This document shows, piece after piece, positions 55,641-64,000 of a DNA stretch of 64,000 bases (within the stretch, counting starts at the first letter, position 1; each line of letters starts with the position of its first letter). The stretch lies in NCBI RefSeq assembly GCF_050948215.1, contig NW_027488590.1, positions 568,001 to 632,000 on the forward strand, read 5' to 3'. The DNA is from Halictus rubicundus (lineage: Eukaryota; Arthropoda; Insecta; Hymenoptera; Halictidae). The notes beneath the pieces were generated by a model. That model made no database searches. It was not told where the DNA came from and saw nothing but the letters and a program-made list of their open reading frames with translations. The translations under genes were made by a program, and so were the position numbers.

Positions 55641-55651
55641 TGCTATCTGGG

Positions 55652-56206
55652 AGTAGCCCTAGTAGCACAAAATATTGGTTAAATATTTTTTTCAGATATT
55701 CAATAAATATTTTTTGAGCCACACTTTTGAATATGAAATAAATATTAGATTGAAATATTATATACAGATACAGGAAATATGAAATAAATGTTAAAGAAAT
55801 GTAAATTAAATATTCATCAAATATGAAAGAGATATTTAAAATACGTAATGTAAATATTCAGAAAATATACAATCAATATTTAAAAAATGTAAAATAAATA
55901 TTTCTGTTATATTCTATGAATGGTTAGTCTATATTTTTTAAACGTTTATTTTACATTTAATGTATGTGTATACAATATTTGAATCGAATGTTTGCTTTAT
56001 ATTAAAATGTGTGGCTCAAAAAATATTGGTTTGATGTTTGAAAAAATATATTTAACTCACTTTTATATATTTGGCTTGCGCTAATTGTGGTTCTCTAGAT
56101 CGGGATTTAGTGTTTTTTTTTTATGTAATGTTAAATATGTATCTTTTAAAACTTCGATTCCAAACGCGAACTGAAAATATGGGCACACGTGAGCGCGGCG
56201 CGGGCA
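55652..56206. other. AT-rich spacer
   Basis: Many AAATATT-type repeats (for example AATAAATATTTT at 55700-55900). No gene. Confidence 0.4.
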
Positions 56207-56223
56207 TTCCTTGGAGCGGTCAC
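56207..56223. repeat. Target-site duplication of the jockey-like element, left
   Basis: TTCCTTGGAGCGGTCAC occurs here and at 58695-58711, exactly flanking the retrotransposon. Confidence 0.93.
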
Positions 56224-56266
56224 TTTTTTTTTTTTTTTGAAAAGTTTTTATTTGCAAGGTATAACA

Positions 56267-56280
<14 letters not shown>

Positions 56281-56306
<26 letters not shown>
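56281..56306. repeat. (AT)n microsatellite at the solo-LTR insertion site
   Basis: An AT run continues on the other side of the LTR (57234-57246), consistent with insertion into (AT)n. Confidence 0.8.
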
Positions 56307-56309
<3 letters not shown>

Positions 56310-57233
56310 AACGAGTCCGTTTCCCGGCGGATTCGTCACAACGTATTTCCTCGCGGCCGGATTTGGCTCGCCGTGCCAGGGTTCTCGCAGGATAACGCGA
56401 GGGTTACGGCGGGGTCGCGGACGGTCGGGCACGGGTGTTTAACGACGCGAGTATTCCGAACGTTCGTCACTGTCCCGGCTTCGCGTGGCGGCGGTCGTCG
56501 GTCGCGATTCGTGCCTCAGGTTACGGCGAGGTCGGGGCCGTACGCGGCGGCGTATCCGGACCAGGGTGGTTTCGACGGGCGGAGAGCCCGTGCCCCAGGG
56601 CGGCCGGCGAGGGGCCGGCTGCGGGTGGTTCGCTCTCCGTGGGTGTGTGGGCGGAAGCGGAGGTATCGGGTTAACGGAGAAGTAAGGTACTCACTCTGGA
56701 TCCGGTCCTCGATCGCTCGGCGTTCGGGGCGGCTCTCCAGATGAACGGGCACGCAGCGGCGTAGGTCGGTGTTCGCGGGTCGCGAATAACTCGTCACACT
56801 CGAGAATATCGGATCCGCGGCGAACTAGTACTCGCGGAACTCGGCGGGCGGTTTCTCGGCGACGGAACGGCGCGAGTCGATCGTATCCGGGCGGTCGATA
56901 TCGGCGGCAGGTGAAACGATTCCAAGCAACCGATCGCTATCGCGGCGGAAAACCAAAGAGACCGTTTTCCGGTCCGTCTCTCTCGTCTTGCCGGGCGAGG
57001 GGGTGCGGTGCGGCACGGTTCGCGGCCGGCTTTTCCGGTGTCGTCACGCATCCGGCGCGCCGGTGTCGCATCATGGCGGGTTCCGGTTCCCGCCAAGATC
57101 GGTTCGGTGATGCGGGGCTCGCGGGGGGGGCTCGCGGGTACCGGCGGATCTCGGTATCCGTCGGTCGTGTTCGGGGGCTCGGATTCGGGCGCGTGCGGTC
57201 AGGAACAGGCCTGGCGCAGCCAGGTCTGTTACA
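56307..57233. repeat. GC-rich solo LTR, 927 bp
   Basis: It starts TGTAACGAGTCCG and ends CAGGTCTGTTACA, between ATATAT on both sides. It is strikingly GC-rich compared with its surroundings. The short frames within it on both strands are a result of GC content. No gag or pol is present. Orientation and superfamily are not determined. Confidence 0.6.
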
Positions 57234-57432
57234 ATATATATATATAAAATAACCTTATAATATATCAGTCTTATGAAGAATGAACACTTTGGTACTTCGC
57301 TTCATTACTATAATATTGGGGGGTATTGCACAGTAGGGGGGCTTAATCAACTATTGACAAAGTCTGTTTTGTCGGACGGTAGTTTAAATACAGGTTAAAA
57401 ACGTTATAAAAAAAAACCCTGTTAGTTATCTA

Positions 57433-57622
<190 letters not shown>

Positions 57623-57767
57623 AATCTAAAATACGATTACCTAGCATCTTACGGCTGAGTTGTAATTGTGTATTTGTTGTTTGGCTATGTTTACCTACTA
57701 CTTATTAGGTCTTAATTTGCACAAGCATAATTGCACTCTTCGATCTTATTTATCTACGAATATTACA

Positions 57768-58694
57768 TTAGTTGGTGCTTCCTTGCTCATCTCTCCTGCG
57801 TCTTCGCCTTCTTAGCTCGTCAATAAATTTGCCGTCTTCTACTAACCACCAGTACTTATCTAGTAGTCGGTGAAAATTGTTCCTGTCTCTATCAGGTATC
57901 GCGGTAGAGTACTTTATATTTGCGGGGTTCGTGGTGTGGTTATATTTAAAGGTCTTGTCCGCTCTATTTCTTGCAGCATGGTAAATTAACGGGATGTTCA
58001 TTTCATCCTGAATTAAGCCTATCTTGTCTATGTGTGTGAATGCTTGTGGGGTGACATAACCTGATATCATACTCTCCTCTATATCTGTTGTATTTGTGTT
58101 CATTATTTCTATAAGGATATCGTTTTCTGTGTTTGGAATGCTAGCATGATAGTCACGTATTAGCTGAAGTATGTGGTTATCAATACGTGGTATGTCGGCT
58201 AGGTTGTAAAGTGTTTTATTGTTTATAAAGTGGTTGTTGTAAGTTTTCCTGTATATGTGTAGAGCAGCCCGTATACAATTCCTCTCAAATTTACGTATTT
58301 TCTCCATGGTTGCCGCGTTTACGTTCCACCAGATCGGGACAGCATATGTAATTATTGGTCTAACTAATAAGAGGTAGCAAATTATTTTGGCTTTGCGTGA
58401 TAGTGACTTATGAAAAAAGAGTCTATTGTATTTTCGGAACGTATTGGTGGCTTTTTGTAATTGTGTGGTGACATGTACGTCTTTAAGGAGGTAGTCGAGA
58501 TGTACTCCTAGATATTTGACGCTTTTTTTATGTTGTATTGAGTAAGAGTTATTATTGTTTTGTATTGCTATACTGAAATGATTAATGTAGTGTCGTTTAG
58601 AGCTGTTGAGGAATCTGAGTGGTTTATGGAAAAGAATAGTCTCACATTTAGTTGGGTTAATTTTTAAATTCCATTTAAGGTAATGCTGGTTGAT
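57768..58694 (-). pseudogene. Reverse-transcriptase C-terminal part of the jockey-like element
   Basis: About 309 codons after the truncation point. It opens with KWNLKINPTKCETILF and VKYLGVHLD (the end of the RT domain, after the catalytic YADD, which is missing) and continues through the LVRPIITYAVPIWWN region characteristic of jockey-clade proteins to a stop at 57768. The frame is intact but lacks endonuclease and catalytic RT, so it is a dead copy. Confidence 0.85.
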
Positions 58695-58711
58695 TTCCTT
58701 GGAGCGGTCAC

Positions 58712-59108
58712 CCATCCCTCCTTGTGACGTGGCCTACGGTTGTTGTACCTCGGTGATCTTGTAACGTAGTGGTGTTCCTACCCCTTCGAATCATCAGATG
58801 AAATCATTTTGCCAACATTTCAATTTTCACTAACAATACTAGTGGCACCATAAAAGATACACTACCGTTCAAAAGTGTGGAAGGAGCTGAACAGAATCTT
58901 ATGGAACTTTATTGTTTAAGATTTTTTATTATAATCAAAGTATGACTTTCTCTGAAAATTGAATTTAGTAAAGCGAAAGAAGCTAGGGAAAAAAGGCAAA
59001 GGAACAAATGATACATATATAATAATGAATACGGATTTGATGGCATATTAATTTAACTTTTATTGAATACGCTTGAAATAAAGATATATTTTATATATAT
59101 TTATAAGC
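58712..59108. other. Spacer downstream of the DUF4806-type gene
   Basis: TACACTACCGTTCAAAAGTG at 58858 resembles a Tc1-type terminal repeat end. No gene is seen. Confidence 0.35.
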
Positions 59109-60060
59109 TTACAGCCTTGACTTGGCTGTCGCTAAAAATAAAGACACGCATTGTCTTATTTCCACCTCCGTAATTGTAGTTTGCCTTCTTCTTGTGGCAG
59201 CTGTGAAATTAAAAATGAAACAAAATACATACATATGTATTACGTATAGCTCGTGGCAATACATAAAAGTAATAATTATAGTTACTTACTCATTACAGCA
59301 TCATATAATTTTAAATTTACAAATGATAATTTTTTCTTCTTTCCTTATCCGGAATAATTCGTAGCTGCTTCATTTGACATAATTTTCCGAAGCATATTAT
59401 AAATAATTTTTTTGTTGGTGTCTCCACCGACTAAATATAACAGTTGTACCTGAAAAATATATGCCATTATTTATTTGATGTCAACATTACAGATTATATA
59501 TATGTACCACATACCAAACAACAGTAAATACAAACCAGCGAATTAAATTTTTCTGTGTGTTCTGATATCATCGTATCAAAATCGTTGATGGCAACTACCG
59601 ATTTAGCAACTACCTACTGATTTAGAAAATTATTATCTAATTCGTCATGGCTGCTTCCACCCGTTACTCTAACATTTAATAATCTTTCAATATTCTCTAA
59701 TTTATTTAAAATTAATTTTACGTCGTATTTTATTTCGATATATTGCCGACTTAATGCGGCCAATTGTCCCTCATCCTTATTTGTTGTTATACTATGTACA
59801 TCTGTGGAGAATATCACAAAGTATTATTATCACCTTAAGTTTATTATCTTATTATATGTATAATTGATTACTATTTTGATATTTATAATAAAGATTTAGC
59901 ATTTTTGTCTATTTTCCGACTTACTTGGTGTTTCTATTTGCGATGGCTCAATTGGTTGGCTTTCTTTCGAAGAATCAGATGAATCGGATGATTCGAAAAT
60001 AATGCGCTTTTTGGATATATTGTGTTTTGGAATTTTGGATACTTTTCTCGTTGGCGACAT
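59109..60060 (-). pseudogene. Spliced DUF4806-type gene with decayed splice sites
   Basis: Minus strand. Exon 1, 60060-59925: MSPTRKVSKIPKHN then a Ser/Asp-rich linker, ending at a good donor (GTAAGT). Exon 2, 59801-59614: acceptor TCCACAG, frame continues and encodes a coiled coil (EIKYDVKLILNKLENIERL), meeting a TAG right at the next potential donor. Exon 3, about 59452-59345, after TTTTTCAG: VQLLYLVGGDTNKKIIYNML, the GG...K....ML pattern of DUF4806. Its donor appears mutated (GATAAGG). Exon 4, 59200-59109, after TTTCACAG: TITEVEIRQCVSLFLATAK and stop. The exon order is that of insect DUF4806 proteins. It lies 91 bp downstream of the CACTA-like transposase on the same strand, so both may belong to one element. 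Confidence 0.6.
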
Positions 60061-60151
60061 TTTAAAAATTATATAAAATAATCCTTAAAAATATAAATTT
60101 ATAAATACCTCAATTAATATTTACTTTAAAATAACGTAATTAAACTTAAAT

Positions 60152-62103
60152 TTAGTGATACTGATGAAGCAGTTCACATGCTACGAAATATGAATGGCAT
60201 TTAACTACGAATGATTTGTACAAAATTTCATTTAGTTCGTAAGACAAGATTTCATCAGTGAATTTATCAAATTTAAATAATCCTATTATTTTGGATTTAA
60301 TAGGGAGTTTATAAAAATTTTTTAAGTTTGTTGATAATTTCCCAACTATTCTGTTTTCTAATATGTCTGTGACTTGTAGGACATGTCCATTTTTTAAAAA
60401 GACATAACGGTCACAAAATCCATACGCTTTTAATTTAAAATAAGGAAGTTGTATTGTTTTTCTGTTATTGCTGATTGTAATCCTTATTTGTGTATTAATA
60501 TTTTCCGTGACTGTAGGCATTCCATTTTCCGATAATCTATTTGTTATTTGTGCTAAAGGTTTATTCCATCTACGTAGCATGCTTATTAGCTTTCCTAAAT
60601 AGTTTTCAAAAGGAAAGCAACTTAATTCCTCCAAAGAATATCTTAAATTTTCTACGTCGTCTGAAATGTGCACTAAATTATGAATATTATATGTACAAAA
60701 TTCTCTGCCATAAAGGCTAGGACAATTGTCAACAAATTTAAATAACATTCCCCGAGCTGTATTTAACCACTCTGCGTTTGGATATAACTTATTATGTAAT
60801 AAAATTCTAATAGCGACATGAAATAACAAGAAGTGATCATAATAATTATCTGGAAGAATTTGTTTTAACAGAATGGGTCCCAAGTATAAAAGGAATAGTC
60901 GGAACTCAGTAGCTTTGAATCGAGGTAGCTCCGATATGGGACGCGATTTACGATTAAATTCACTGGGTACATATTTTGCTGAAGATGTCATTCTCTTTGA
61001 TAATTTATTCTTATCTGAAATTCCAAGTTGTATTTTGCACCAATGACCGAGTAATTTTTTCATTACCCCTAAGCAACATAAATGCATATAATCTAGAGCA
61101 AAATGTTTTATTATATCGAGTTTAATTATATTTAACAGAGGTGTTGTTTGATTATTTTGATGATGAGCAATGTCGTGAAAGTTTTCAAAATGGGAATGCG
61201 TTCGAGCGCTAGCGTCACGTTTTACATAACCAATTCGTTTTTTGTAATATATACCCGTTTCTGTACTTCTTTCGCAACCTTTGTAACCCGTATGTCCTTT
61301 AATATTTTTTAAAAATGCTCTCGCAGGTGCATCACACGTAAAACATATAACAGTTACTTTAAAATTATTACCATCGTAAAATAATCCATATTCTAAAATA
61401 TCGTTCAATTCATGTACAAAATCATTTAAATAATCAGTCAAGGAATTAGGTTTTGCATCGCCATAATATATTGCTATTGGAAAAGGGGACGCCGTACAAT
61501 GTTTCAATACTATTTTGCATAAAATGGGCCAAAACTGTTTATTTGAACTTTTTGAAAGTGGAATACCAGCGACATTAAAAATTAATTGAAACATAAATGT
61601 TTCTTTCAGCTCCGTCAATACACTTTCATTTTCTAATAAAGTAAATAAATGCGCCTTTATACCTAAATATGAATATTGAGCTATCGTATTCTTTTTGCTA
61701 ATAAGTGATGTAATATTGCTTGATGAGCGCATAGTCTTTAATATAGTTCGTGCATCGCGTGGAATCTGATAATCAGGAAAAATGTCCTTCAAGCCTTTTA
61801 ATAAATTGTTTAGTTGGGTATGATTGATTTTCTTTTCTAGGGACCATGTTTTTAAAAAGGTAATTAATTTTAAATTTCTAAAAGCAGTAGATGTATCATC
61901 TGTAATGTAATTTGTGTTACTCCTATTATTTGTAATTTGAAGATCAAATTGTGGACTCTGATCGGATATGACGGGTCATTAATTGTTGTCGAATTATTTG
62001 GCATGATTATACTTTCTTCTTCGGTATGAAGACTCATCTGACTCTGATTGAAAGCTATCTGTTTCTTTATAAATTTATATTTTTTGTAACGTTTTTCGGC
62101 CAT
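60152..62103 (-). pseudogene. CACTA/EnSpm-like transposase (tnp2-related), one frameshift
   Basis: Minus strand. The 5' part (from ATG 62103, MAEKRYKKYKFIKKQ) and the main frame (546 codons, 61792-60152, with open sequence upstream to about 61950) join by one frame change near 61960, giving a protein of roughly 650 residues. Visible blocks: a GIPLSKSSNKQFWPIL region, YYGDAKPNSLTDYLNDFVHEL, CDAPARAFLKNIKGHTGYKGCERS, HFALDYMHLCCLGVMKKLL and KATEFRLFLLYLGPILLK. This is the block order of a metazoan transposase family related to plant tnp2 (CACTA). The CDAPA and LDYMH Asp residues are plausible catalytic residues (inference). Element ends were not identified. Confidence 0.6.
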
Positions 62104-62168
62104 TGTGAAATTTAATTGTGTAACTGCAAAATAAATGGTATATGAAAAACTATCTTTGAAAGCTTTGA

Positions 62169-62685
62169 TAAATGTTACGTTTAGGGGAGGCAGCTCGGAT
62201 GACCTTGACCTTGATATATGTTGTCAAGGTCACCTTTTTGCTCGTTTTTAATTAAAAAGTTATAAACAAAAAAAGTTTGAAAAATGCAACAGTTATTTTA
62301 AGTATTGAAGGCAAAAACGACTAATATGTGCGTGGAAATGAAGCAAGTATTAAGGAAAAAAGTCATTTGGGTTGGCAACGTACGCGTGAAATAAAAACAC
62401 ATGTACGAAATCAAAATGTGGAACATTGTAAGCGTAGTCGGGCGGCCCTCACCGCCAAACTAACCACAAAACAACTTGTATATGATTCTGTATATTTCAA
62501 TTAGTGTTCAGTGACAGATTGTACGAGAATAAACTGTACTTGTAACCAAAATTTAACGAAAGTTTTTTGCAATTATTTCGCAAACTAAGTCCAAGCGACG
62601 GATAGATGTATAGAGAAAAGTTGTTCAGAATGTTGACCTTGACAACATATGTCATCCAAGGTGCCTCCCCTAAACGTAACATTTA
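62169..62685. mobile_element. Foldback/MITE with terminal inverted repeats
   Basis: TAAATGTTACGTTTAGGGGA at the left and its complement at the right (62666-62685). The arms continue with GGCA, GACCTTGAC and TATGTTGTCAAGGTC blocks to about 60 bp. The interior is about 400 bp without a transposase. Confidence 0.75.
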
Positions 62686-62839
62686 CCAAAACTTTAATTG
62701 CAAGTCTTTAGAAAATGAAATATATATATTTATTTATTTATTATACATTACATAAATGTACTTACCTTTTCTGCGATCGATGAAATGCAGGTGTAGAGAG
62801 GTATCCGTTTGTATTATTACACTACACGCACGCTACGTA

Positions 62840-62920
62840 TTTCTATACTATAATAACTTTTCTATACTATTCTATACTATAATAACTTTTCTATACTATT
62901 CTATACTATAATTATACTAT
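62840..62920. repeat. 29-bp AT-rich minisatellite
   Basis: CTATACTATAATAACTTTTC plus TATACTATT is repeated about 2.5 times. Confidence 0.8.
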
Positions 62921-63450
62921 GTATACATAAAGGTCGCGTTCCGCAGTCAAACCGTTCGTTATGTAAGAGCTGGCTGAAGACTGAAGACTAGAACGCAAAA
63001 ATTGTGGTGGAGGTGATGAAGCAAAGTGGGAGAAAATTGGGGGTGAGATCTAGAAAATGGTCCAGACGTTGTCTTAAACTGTAAATGTTATGGCGCCGGA
63101 AAGTCGTACAAAAAATCGGACGAGTCCCGTCGCTTCGAGCTCAAGAGCCTCCGACACTTAGACTGATATATTTCTTCTAGTCGGGTGGTCGAAGTCTTGG
63201 GATTTGGTGTCAAATTCATTCTAGAGATACATTCGTGGGTCTCACATTGTATACGTTGCGTCCCAACACAGATTGCTCGCTAAAGAATGAATGATCTCCG
63301 CTGCAATAAGGCCAGGACCTCTCCCAAATACTTTGACTGCAGTCGAATGTTTATATTTTCTAGCGCAGCGAGTATAATCTCCAGACTCTGTTTAGACAAA
63401 GCCGAGAAAGATCTCGAATAGGTTCCAATACTATGGGGAGTCTGTTGCTA
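62921..63450. other. Spacer without a recognisable gene
   Basis: Mixed-composition DNA. I see no frame, LTR or inverted repeat of note. Confidence 0.4.
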
Positions 63451-63620
63451 CGAACTTTTTAATCTTATACAGTTCAATCACGTTGCGTAAGACATAAGAG
63501 TTACGATTATTGTTCGTGCAACTTTGTCGCACATAGGAAGAACATTAATTAATTAATTAATTAATCATAACTCTTATGTCTCACGCAACGTGATTGAACT
63601 GTATAAGATTAAAAAGTTCG
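63451..63620. repeat. Long near-perfect hairpin
   Basis: Arms 63451-63509 and 63562-63620 pair at 57 of 59 positions, with a 52-nt spacer that contains (AATT)n. It could be a foldback transposon or, if transcribed, a hairpin RNA precursor. There is no target duplication to decide. Confidence 0.75.
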
Positions 63621-63639
63621 TAATGTTCTTATAATATAA

Positions 63640-64000
63640 ATGTATGTCGATTAAGTGAAACACTCGAATTCAAAGTAAATTAAAGGTAAACATTTTACTT
63701 CCAGTATTGAATAAAGATTTATTTTATATTTGAAACCAATATTTCATTCGTAATATGAAAGTTGTATGACTTCCATATTCTGGAAGAAATATTTTTCCAT
63801 GAAAAGTATTTCCTGCATATTTAAAAAAAAATCCTATTTCTTATATTAAATAAAGATGCATTTTATAATGAGAAAAAAATATTCTTTTCATAATATGAAA
63901 TAAATATTATCTGTATATTAGGAAAAAAATATTCCATTTCTAATATTAAATAAAGATTCATTTTATAATGAGAAAAAAATATTTTTCTCGTAACATGAAA
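63640..64000. repeat. AT-rich tandem repeat, period about 101 bp
   Basis: TATTAAATAAAGAT.CATTTT followed by AATGAGAAAAAAATATT starts at 63843 and again at 63944. Related, more diverged sequence runs back to about 63700. It continues past the window end. Confidence 0.65.

Larger units (their letters stand above)
52735..55651. mobile_element. Unclassified DNA element with GACGTC arrays at both ends
   Basis: The ends are CCCAGATAGCACAGAGACGT and, in reverse complement, CCCAGATAGCACGCGACGTC. Each end continues into dense GACGTC/AAGACGTCTT repeats (52744-53095 and 55290-55640). Flanking AG on both sides may be a 2-bp duplication. The 2.9-kb interior holds a minus-strand frame at about 53560-53751 and a small MITE. 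No transposase was recognised. Confidence 0.6.

Noticed and set aside
56310..57250. Overlapping frames of 60-157 codons in the GC-rich LTR
   Set aside because: They are low-complexity Arg/Gly/Pro-rich and occur on both strands. They are a composition effect within a solo LTR.

Overview
This window reads as non-coding, transposon-dominated DNA from an insect nuclear genome. A hymenopteran, probably an ant, is my inference from the combination of element families. I see no convincing single-copy host gene and nothing prokaryotic. Almost every long reading frame belongs to a mobile element, and many elements are nested inside one another. Short labels used below: ERV-A/ERV-B (one endogenous-retrovirus-like family), Gyp-C, Gyp-D and Gyp-G (other Gypsy elements), Cop-E and Cop-I (Copia), DNA-F (a DNA transposon), LTR-H (an ERV-A-family LTR).

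Layout. 1-2880: gene-poor, with decayed repeats and one unassigned 112-codon frame. 2881-8425: ERV-A, with a full 5' LTR, gag, a gapped pol, a small LIM-like zinc-finger gene and a chuvirus-like envelope remnant, interrupted by a BEL-like LTR and an R1-like fragment. 8430-9882: hAT transposase. 9883-12124: AT-rich repeats. 12125-15250: Gyp-C gag and a truncated pol, followed by a tandem duplication coding for a membrane segment. 15988-16361: hAT MITE with an 8-bp target duplication. 17078-18546: an uninterrupted (TG)n run of about 1.47 kb. 18840-22345: unassigned coding remnants and ERV-B, which carries a duplicated zinc-finger gene and, inside its 3' LTR, a flavivirus-NS3-like protease fragment. 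22346-26811: a truncated Tc1/mariner-type transposase with an intron, MITEs and LTR pieces.

26812-41513 is one DNA transposon (DNA-F) with terminal inverted repeats of about 820 bp. Each repeat carries a tRNA-like Pol III cassette. The transposase is split by an intact Copia element (Cop-E, identical LTRs, 5-bp target duplication). The right terminal repeat is split by an intact envelope-bearing Gypsy provirus (Gyp-D, 4-bp target duplication; the uninterrupted sequence survives in the left repeat). 41514-44555 is a decayed Copia (Cop-I) split by LTR-H. Gyp-G, with a SAP-domain gag and a tRNA-Pro-type primer site, runs from 44556 to 47288.

47289-52300 holds no clear gene. 52300-55651 holds a transposon-type coding tail interrupted by an element whose two ends are dense GACGTC arrays. 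56224-58694 is a 5'-truncated jockey-like retrotransposon on the minus strand, with a 17-bp target duplication and a GC-rich solo LTR inside it. 59109-62103 (minus) holds a CACTA-like transposase followed by a decayed spliced DUF4806-type gene. 62169-64000 holds foldback and AT-rich repeats.

The most unusual items are the LIM-like accessory gene of the ERV-A family, the NS3-like protease fragment captured in a member of that family, the Pol III-like cassettes in the DNA-F ends, and the transposase/DUF4806 pair.
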